From positions 173,688 through 237,687 of the forward strand of contig NZ_JOFQ01000014.1 of the NCBI RefSeq assembly GCF_000718305.1: a stretch of DNA of 64,000 bases, given 5' to 3'. How positions within the stretch are numbered: the stretch's first letter is position 1; every line of letters begins with the position of its first letter. A model generated the notes under the pieces. That model was not told the DNA's origin and did not search any database. It saw only the letters and a list, made by a program, of their open reading frames with translations. This document shows positions 57,878-64,000 of this stretch, piece by piece. The DNA is from Streptomyces niger. Its GTDB lineage: Bacteria > Actinomycetota > Actinomycetes > Streptomycetales > Streptomycetaceae. The position numbers were made by a program, and so were the translations under genes.

Positions 57878-60800
57878 CGCGGCCCGGCTGACCCTGGAAC
57901 CCCTCGTCAGCTGGCCACGCGAGGCCGAGGCGGGCGTCGGATACCTCGTCACCGTCGACCTCCGCTGCCCGCACACGGCCGAGGAATGGCCCTTCGAGCA
58001 GGAGGAGTTCACCTTCGGCGTGACGCTGGACGGCGCGCCGGAGTTCGTCTGCGAGGTACTGGACGACCCCGGGGTGGTGCTGCACCGCTTCGGCGGCACC
58101 TACGGCCCGGCCCGCTTCGTCGTCACCGCGGCCGGCCCGCCCGGCCCGGCCGCCCTGTGGCTGACCATCAGCAACCGCTGGGGCGTACCGGTCCGCAAGG
58201 CCGAACTGCCCTCCCGCATCGTGCCTCCGGCCGACGCGCCGGAGCCGCGGCCGGCGGCCGGCCCGCCCGGTCGCAGACCGGCCCCCGGCACCGGCCGCGG
58301 AACGCCCGCACCCCACACGGCACCGGCCACCCGCCCGGCCCCGGCTCCGCCAACGGCCGGCGGAGCCGCCGGCCACGTCACCGTCAGCTTCGCCGGGGTC
58401 AACCGCGCCTGGGCCGTCTGGATCGCGGACCGGCTGGAGCGGCACGGGCTGCGGGCCTCCCTGCACCGCTGGGACCCGCCCGCCGACATGCCGCTGTCCG
58501 CCGCGCTCGGCGACCTCACCCTCACCGGCGGACGCGTCCTCCTCGTCCTCAGCGCCGGCTGGTTCCAGCCCGGCGTACGCTCCACCGAGGAGTGGAACAC
58601 CGCACTCGCCGGCCTCACCGCCCGCCTGCCGGACCGCTTCGCCGCCGTCTCCCTCGCGGACCCGGCGCGGCTGCCGTCCGCCGCGGCCGCCCTGCGCCCC
58701 GCCCCGCTCACCGAGGGGACCGACGCGGCGGACCGGCTCACCGCCGAACAGGCCGAACGGCTGCTGCTGCGCACCCTCGGCCTCGCCGGGACGCCCGCCA
58801 CCGGGGCCACCGGCGACAAGGGCCCGCGCTTCCCGCTGGACGCGCCCGCCATCTGGGGCGGGGTGCCGCGCCGCAACGCGCGGTTCACCGGCCGGGACAC
58901 GCTCCTCGGCCACGTCCACGACCGCCTGGAGAGATCCGTACGGGGCGCCGCGGTCTGCACGCTGCTCGGCATGCCCGGCGTCGGCAAGACCCAGCTGGCC
59001 ACCGAGTACGCGCACCGCTTCGCCTCCGAGTACGACGTGGTGTGGTGGATCCGGGCCGACACCTGGGGCGAGGCCCGACAGCAGCTCGCCGCACTCGCCC
59101 CGCACCTGGGCCTGGCCACGGGCCCGGAGTACGGCGAACGGCTGCGGGCCGTGGCCGACGCGCTGCGCCGCGGCAGCCCGTACCGCCGCTGGCTCCTCGT
59201 CCTGGACGGCGCCGACGACCCCGAGGCGGTGTCCTACCTGCTGCCCAGCGGCTCCGGACACGTGCTGATCACCTCCCGCAACCGCTCCTGGGCCGAGTAC
59301 AACACCCTGCTGCTGGAGATCCCCGTCTACGAGCGCGCGGAGTCCGTCGCCTTCGTCCGCCGCCGCGCCCCGCGCCTGGACCGCGACGAGGCCGACCGGC
59401 TGGCGGAGGCCCTCGAAGACCTGCCGCTCCTGCTGGACCAGGCGGCGGGCTGGCTCGACGAGGCGACCATGACGGTGGACGCGTACGTACGCCTGCTGGA
59501 GGACGGGATGCAGGAGGCCGGCGCGGTGGTCGCCGCCGACTTCCCGATGACCTTCTCCACCGCCTGGACGATCCTCCTCCACCGCCTCCGCCAGGTCTCC
59601 CCCGACGCCGTGGACCTGCTGTACCTGTGCTCCTTCTTCGCGCCCGGTGTGGTGCCGGCCGGGCTGCTGGGCCGGGTGCGCGGCGAGTTCGCCGGGCTGA
59701 CCGGCACCCCACAGCGGCTGCACGACGCGATCGGGCTGCTCGTCCTGTACTCCGTGCTGGGCGCCGAGGAGCACGAGGACGGCACGGAGACCGTCTACCT
59801 GCACCGGATGGTCCACCTCTTCCTCCGGGACAGCCTCTCCGCCGCCGACCGCGAGCGCTACGGCCACGCCGTACGCCGGGCGCTGGCCGACGCGGACCCC
59901 GGGGAGCCCTCCCGGATCGACCGCTGGCCCGCGTACGCCGCACTGGTGCCGCACCTCCTGCCGTCCGGCGCGCTGGACGTCGAAGCGGCCGACATGGCCG
60001 GGCTGGTGCTCAACTGTCTGCGCTACACCTACCTCTCGGGGGAGTACCGCAGCGGCCTGGAAGTGGCCCGCCGGGCCGACCGCTCCTGGCGGCGGCTGCT
60101 CCCCGACGACCACCCGCGCCGCTTCACGCTCGACCACCACTACGCCAACCTGCTCCGGATCACCGGCGACTACGCCGCCTCCGAAGGCATCGACCGGGCC
60201 GCGCTGGACCAACTGCACCGGCAGCGCGGCGCGTACGACCCGGACACGCTGCGCGCGGCCACCGGACTCGCCGCCGACCTGCGCGGCCTGGCCCGCTTCC
60301 AAGAGGCGCTGGACCTCTCCGGATACGTCCTGGACGGCAGTCGGCGCACCTTCGGCGAGGAGCACCCGCGCACCCTCGCCGCGCAGAACAACGTCGCCGT
60401 GTCGCTGCGGCTGCTCGGCGACTACGACCAGGCCCTGGAGCTGGACCGGCAGACACTGCTGGCGCGTCGCGAGGTGCTCTCCCCGGAACACAACTGGACG
60501 CTCTTCTCCGAGATCCACTACGCCACCGACCTGCGGCTGACCGGTCAGCACGGCGCAGCGCTGGCCCTCCAGGAACGGAACCTGCGCAGCCACCGCCGGG
60601 TCATGGGCGAGGACAACCCGCAGACGCTGCGGGCCGGACTGAGCCTCGCCCTGTGCCGGTACCACGCCGGGCAGGGACAGCGGGCCCGGCAGGACCTGGA
60701 CCGGCTGCTGGAGCGCGCCGAACGCGTGGTGGGCCGCGGGGACCCGCTCGCCCTGATGACCGCGGCCGGCTTCTCCTGCGCCGAGCGGGAGTTCGGCGAC

Positions 60801-61088
60801 CTGGACCGCGCCTGGGCCGTGGGCGAGCGCGCGTACCACAGCTACCGGGAACTGCTCGGCACCGGCCACCCGTACACCATCGGCACCCGCGCCAACCACG
60901 CCCTGGTGCTGCTCGCCGCCGGGGAGACCGAGGAGGGACGGGCCGTCCTGGGCGCCGCACTCCGGGAGATGAGAGCCGCGGTGGGCCCGGACCACCCGTG
61001 GACCCGGGACCTGGCCCACAACACCGCGGTGACCCGCAGCGGCCCGGCCCCGCACCCGGTGCGCAACTTCGAGCCGCTGATCATCTGA
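57867..61088 (+). CDS. TIR-like/NB-ARC/TPR protein (paralogue 2) with extra N-terminal domain
   Basis: A 1073-residue paralogue of fxsT. It adds a beta-rich domain of about 120 residues (RLTLEPLVSWPREAEAGVGY, LWLTISNRWGVPVRKAELPS) and a Pro/Ala linker (121-168) before the TIR-like domain (170-280, EEW at 241-243). The NB-ARC P-loop is GMPGVGKT (368-375) and Walker B LLVLDGADD follows. A TPR array comes next, and the protein ends NFEPLII. Translationally coupled to the CHAT gene, so the extra domain may bind CHAT or its substrate. Confidence 0.9.
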   Translation: MTADAARLTLEPLVSWPREAEAGVGYLVTVDLRCPHTAEEWPFEQEEFTFGVTLDGAPEFVCEVLDDPGVVLHRFGGTYGPARFVVTAAGPPGPAALWLTISNRWGVPVRKAELPSRIVPPADAPEPRPAAGPPGRRPAPGTGRGTPAPHTAPATRPAPAPPTAGGAAGHVTVSFAGVNRAWAVWIADRLERHGLRASLHRWDPPADMPLSAALGDLTLTGGRVLLVLSAGWFQPGVRSTEEWNTALAGLTARLPDRFAAVSLADPARLPSAAAALRPAPLTEGTDAADRLTAEQAERLLLRTLGLAGTPATGATGDKGPRFPLDAPAIWGGVPRRNARFTGRDTLLGHVHDRLERSVRGAAVCTLLGMPGVGKTQLATEYAHRFASEYDVVWWIRADTWGEARQQLAALAPHLGLATGPEYGERLRAVADALRRGSPYRRWLLVLDGADDPEAVSYLLPSGSGHVLITSRNRSWAEYNTLLLEIPVYERAESVAFVRRRAPRLDRDEADRLAEALEDLPLLLDQAAGWLDEATMTVDAYVRLLEDGMQEAGAVVAADFPMTFSTAWTILLHRLRQVSPDAVDLLYLCSFFAPGVVPAGLLGRVRGEFAGLTGTPQRLHDAIGLLVLYSVLGAEEHEDGTETVYLHRMVHLFLRDSLSAADRERYGHAVRRALADADPGEPSRIDRWPAYAALVPHLLPSGALDVEAADMAGLVLNCLRYTYLSGEYRSGLEVARRADRSWRRLLPDDHPRRFTLDHHYANLLRITGDYAASEGIDRAALDQLHRQRGAYDPDTLRAATGLAADLRGLARFQEALDLSGYVLDGSRRTFGEEHPRTLAAQNNVAVSLRLLGDYDQALELDRQTLLARREVLSPEHNWTLFSEIHYATDLRLTGQHGAALALQERNLRSHRRVMGEDNPQTLRAGLSLALCRYHAGQGQRARQDLDRLLERAERVVGRGDPLALMTAAGFSCAEREFGDLDRAWAVGERAYHSYRELLGTGHPYTIGTRANHALVLLAAGETEEGRAVLGAALREMRAAVGPDHPWTRDLAHNTAVTRSGPAPHPVRNFEPLII

Positions 61089-61212
61089 ACGCGAGCCGGC
61101 ACGCGGCGGGCCGCGCACTACTCGGCCGGAACCCGCTCGCACCCGCACGGCGCGGTGGGATACGGAAGAACAGGGCCGTGCCGACGGCCCCTTCGGAGAG
61201 AGCAGGACCGGT

Positions 61213-63942
61213 ATGGCGCAGCCGGCGGGCACGACGCATCCGCAGCAGCCGACGGGTCTCCGGGTCACCGTGAGTGTCGCCGGGGACAGTCGTGCCTGGG
61301 GAGACTGGATCACCGACCGGCTGGAGCGCCACGGGCTGCGTGCCCCGCTGCACCACTGGGACCCGCCCGCCGCCATGGACCTGCGCTCCGCGCTCGCCGG
61401 CCTCACCCTCTCCGGCGGCCGGATCCTGCTGGTCTTCAGCACCGGCTACTTCCAGCCCGGCGTCCGCACCGGCCGGGAGTGGGACGCCGCGCTCGCCGCC
61501 GTCACCGCCGCGTACCCCGGCCGCTTCGCCGCCGTCTCCGTCACCGACCCCGGCAACCTCCCGGCCGGCGCCGCCGCGCTCGGCCCGGCACAGCTCACCG
61601 AGGCCGGCGCACACCACGCCGAACGCCTCCTGCTGCGCCGCCTCGGCCTGCCGGACACCCCGGCGCCCGGCACCGGCGGGCCGCGCTTCCCGCTGGACGC
61701 CCCCGCCGTCCGGGGCGGGGTGCCCCGCCGCAACCCCCGCTTCACCGGCCGCGCCGCGCTCCTCGCCCACATGCACCGCCGCCTGGAACGCTCCGTACGC
61801 GGCGCCGCCGTCTGCACCCTGGTGGGCATGGCGGGCGTCGGGAAGACCCAGCTGGCCGCCGAGTACGTGCACCGCTTCGCGACCGAGTACGACGTGGTGT
61901 GGTGGGTCAACGCCGCCCGAGCCGACCGTGCCCGGCGCAAGATGGCGGCGCTCGCCCCGGAGCTGGGGCTGCGCGCCGGCCCGGCGGAGCGGCTCGGCGC
62001 GGTCGTCGACGCGTTGCGCCGCGGCGAGCCGTACCGCCGCTGGCTGCTCGTCCTGGACGGCGCCGACGACCCGGCGGCGGTGGCGGACCTGCTGCCCAGC
62101 GGCTCCGGCCACACCCTGGTCACCTCCCGCAACCGCGCCTGGGCAACCCACCACACCCTCCTCCCGGTCCCCGTCTACGGCCGCCCGGAGAGCGTCGCCT
62201 TCGTCCGCCGCCGCGCCCCGCGCCTGACCGCGGCCGACGCCGACCGGCTGGCCGCCGCGCTGGAGGACCTGCCGCTCCTGCTGGACCAGACGGCGGGCTG
62301 GCTGAACGACTCCGACATGAGCGTCGACCGGTACCTGCGCCTCTTGGAGGGCGGGACGACGGATGCCCGTACGGTGGTCGCCGACGACTATCCGAAGACC
62401 TTCGCCGCGGTCTGGACCGCCCTGCTGGACCGCATCGCGGAGACCGCGCCGGACGCCGCCGAAGTGCTGCGGCTGTGCGCCGTCCTCGCGCCCGGCACCG
62501 TGCCGGTCGCGCTCCTCACCCGGATCCGCGGCGACTTCACCCCGGTCACCGGCGACCCCCGGCGGCTGCAGGAAGCCCTGCGGCTGCTCGTCCGCCACTC
62601 GATCGTGGAGGCCACCGGGTCCGCCGACGGCACCGAGGTGGCCGGCGTCCACCTGCACCGCATGGTGCGCCTCCTGGTCCGCGAGGGCATCCCGGCGCCG
62701 GAGCGGGAGCGGTACGCCCGGGCCGTGCGCGGCGCGCTCGCCGCCGCCGACCCCGGCCACCCCGACGACCCCGCCCACTGGCCCACATACGCCGCGCTGC
62801 TCCCGCACCTGCTGCCCGCCGGCGCCCTGGACGCCGACCCCGCGGAGACCGCCGCACCCGTACTGCACTGCCTGCGCTACGCCTACCTCACCGGCACCCA
62901 GGACACCGGCCTCGCCCTCGCCCGGCGCGCCGCCCTCACCTGGGAGCGGCTGCTGCCCGAGGACCACCCGTACCGCCTGGACCTGCTGCACGCGCACACC
63001 AACCTGCTGCGGGCCACGGGGCAGTACGCGGCCTGCGAGGCGCTGGACCGGCCCGCGCTGGAACGGCTGCTCGGCCGGCGCGGCTCCCCGGACGCCGAGA
63101 TACTGCGCGCCGCCGCCGGCCTCGCCGCCGACCTGCGCGGCCTCGCCCGCTACCAGGAGGCGCTGGAACTCTCCCGGTACGTCCTCGACGGCAGCCGGCA
63201 GACCTTCGGCGAGCGGGGCGCCCGCACCCTGGAGGCCCAGAACAACCTGGCGGTCTCCCTCCGGCTGCTCGGCGCCCACGACGAGGCCGCCGAGCTGGAC
63301 CTGCAGACCCTGCGGGCGCGCCGCGAGGTCCTCGGCCCGGACCACCCCTGGACGCTCTACTCCGCGCTGCACCACGCCACAGACCTGCGGCTCACCGGCC
63401 GCATCGACCAGGCCCTGGAGACCCAGGAGCGGAACGCCCGGGCCCACCACCGGCTCCTCGGCGCCGACCACCCGCAGACGCTGCGCGCCGCACACAACCT
63501 GGCGCTCTGCCGCCGGGGCGCGGGCCAGGGCGACCGCGCCCGGCAGGGCATGGCCGCGCTGCTGGAACGGGCGGCGCTGCTGCTGGGCCGCCGGGACCCG
63601 CTCACCCTGATGATCGCGTCCGGCGCCGGCTGCCTGGAGCGGGAGTCCGGCGACCCGGAACGCGCCCTGGCCATGGCCGAGGACACCTACCGGGCCTACC
63701 GCGACCTGCTCGGTCCGGCGCACCCGTACACCGTCGGCAGCGACGCCAACCACGCGCTGGCACTGCTCGCGACGGGCGACCGCGCCGCGGCCCTGAGCAC
63801 GCTCGCGCGCGCCCTGCCCGCCATGGAGATCGCCGTCGGCCCCGGCCACCCCTGGACGGTCGCGCTGGCGCACGACACCCGCGCCACCGAGGCGGACCTG
63901 CCGCCGTACCAGCTCCGCGACTTCGAGCCGCTGACGATCTGA
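61213..63942 (+). CDS. TIR-like/NB-ARC/TPR protein (paralogue 3)
   Basis: A 909-residue third paralogue: TIR-like domain 17-110 (VTVSVAGDSRAWGDWITDRL, REW at 88-90), NB-ARC with P-loop GMAGVGKT (205-212) and LLVLDGADDP, then TPR units (NLAVSLRLLGAHDEAAELDL). It ends DFEPLTI. The gap before it is 124 bp, so it could have its own promoter. ATG 61213 has AGG 6 nt upstream. Its TIR block is the most diverged of the three (SVAG instead of SFAG). Confidence 0.9.
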   Translation: MAQPAGTTHPQQPTGLRVTVSVAGDSRAWGDWITDRLERHGLRAPLHHWDPPAAMDLRSALAGLTLSGGRILLVFSTGYFQPGVRTGREWDAALAAVTAAYPGRFAAVSVTDPGNLPAGAAALGPAQLTEAGAHHAERLLLRRLGLPDTPAPGTGGPRFPLDAPAVRGGVPRRNPRFTGRAALLAHMHRRLERSVRGAAVCTLVGMAGVGKTQLAAEYVHRFATEYDVVWWVNAARADRARRKMAALAPELGLRAGPAERLGAVVDALRRGEPYRRWLLVLDGADDPAAVADLLPSGSGHTLVTSRNRAWATHHTLLPVPVYGRPESVAFVRRRAPRLTAADADRLAAALEDLPLLLDQTAGWLNDSDMSVDRYLRLLEGGTTDARTVVADDYPKTFAAVWTALLDRIAETAPDAAEVLRLCAVLAPGTVPVALLTRIRGDFTPVTGDPRRLQEALRLLVRHSIVEATGSADGTEVAGVHLHRMVRLLVREGIPAPERERYARAVRGALAAADPGHPDDPAHWPTYAALLPHLLPAGALDADPAETAAPVLHCLRYAYLTGTQDTGLALARRAALTWERLLPEDHPYRLDLLHAHTNLLRATGQYAACEALDRPALERLLGRRGSPDAEILRAAAGLAADLRGLARYQEALELSRYVLDGSRQTFGERGARTLEAQNNLAVSLRLLGAHDEAAELDLQTLRARREVLGPDHPWTLYSALHHATDLRLTGRIDQALETQERNARAHHRLLGADHPQTLRAAHNLALCRRGAGQGDRARQGMAALLERAALLLGRRDPLTLMIASGAGCLERESGDPERALAMAEDTYRAYRDLLGPAHPYTVGSDANHALALLATGDRAAALSTLARALPAMEIAVGPGHPWTVALAHDTRATEADLPPYQLRDFEPLTI

Positions 63943-63970
63943 GGGCGCACACCGAAAGGGGCGGGGGGCC

Positions 63971-63992
63971 CCCCCCACCGATGGGTTGGGGG
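63971..63992 (+). terminator. Possible terminator after the island
   Basis: CCCCCCACC-GATG-GGTTGGGGG can form an 8-9-bp stem with one bulge, 29 bp past the last stop. It lies in a G/C homopolymer stretch at the window edge, where assembly may be unreliable. Confidence 0.35.
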
Positions 63993-64000
63993 CCGGCCCC

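Noticed and set aside
57801..61442. Antisense open frame of 1213 codons over paralogue 2
   Set aside because: Same G+C artefact. The sense frame has P-loop and TPR motifs.
61081..63978. Antisense open frame of 965 codons over paralogue 3
   Set aside because: Repetitive low-complexity composition and no ribosome site.
1..64000. tRNA, rRNA or insertion-sequence genes
   Set aside because: No cloverleaf, ribosomal RNA stretch or transposase was recognised on either strand by eye. A tRNAscan/ISfinder run would settle it.

Overview
The window is a very G+C-rich actinobacterial chromosome segment, almost certainly Streptomyces. The evidence is a WblE-type Wbl protein, a RshA/SigH anti-sigma/sigma pair, snapalysin with its divergent LysR regulator, a nickel superoxide dismutase with its SodX peptidase, GAF-ANTAR regulators, and many genes that appear to start at or next to their transcription start (TANNNT about 6-7 nt before ATG/GTG). 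From memory, the order SIS protein - PdtaS kinase - WblE - lipid kinase - SigH/RshA ... SodN/SodX - amino-acid ABC transporter - malic enzyme resembles the conserved core around SCO5236-SCO5262 of S. coelicolor. This could not be checked here.

Region 1-20 kb. A truncated SIS-domain sugar isomerase is followed by a cytosolic GAF/PAS histidine kinase, WblE, a diacylglycerol-kinase-like enzyme, a small membrane protein and the rshA-sigH stress operon. Then come a GNAT acetyltransferase, a UBP zinc-finger protein divergent from a CPA1 Na+/H+ antiporter, a PLP desulfhydrase/ACC-deaminase-like enzyme, an Amidase_2 enzyme, an AraC regulator, glutaminase, a VOC protein, a stand-alone KAS III, an NAD-dependent epimerase, a CorA transporter, and a FadR-type regulator coupled to an MFS exporter.

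Region 19.5-40 kb. This holds snapalysin with its LysR regulator, a YCII protein, a small membrane-protein gene that looks frameshifted, and three GAF-ANTAR proteins in a row. These are followed by sodN/sodX, a CGNR regulator, a methyltransferase, a three-gene polar amino-acid ABC transporter, malic enzyme, an MDR oxidoreductase with HutD, and an orphan sugar-type lipoprotein. The stretch ends with an HTH/Clp_N pair under a two-operator leaderless promoter, a SalK-like protein, a PadR/DUF4097 operon with a perfect operator palindrome, and a DUF6104 protein.

Region 40.1-63.9 kb. All genes run on the + strand and form one accessory island of about 24 kb. It combines a ribosomally made peptide ending in FNSAF (the FxSxx-COOH class), its radical SAM/SPASM maturase and a HExxH-type enzyme with two parallel conflict-type modules. 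Module A is Trypco1 - trypsin-like protease with a VMAP-C-like tail - MoxR ATPase - vWA/TPR protein. Module B is Trypco1 - ChlI-like AAA - ChlD-like vWA - CHAT protease. The island also carries three paralogous TIR-like/NB-ARC/TPR (NLR-like) proteins that all end in FEPxxI. Genes overlap by 4-11 nt through most of both modules, which argues for co-expression. A plausible reading is that the NLR-like proteins sense a cue and, through nucleotide-dependent assembly and the MoxR/vWA or ChlI/ChlD chaperone pairs, gate protease effectors and the modified peptide. The trigger and output are unknown. This island is the best candidate in the window for an undescribed system.
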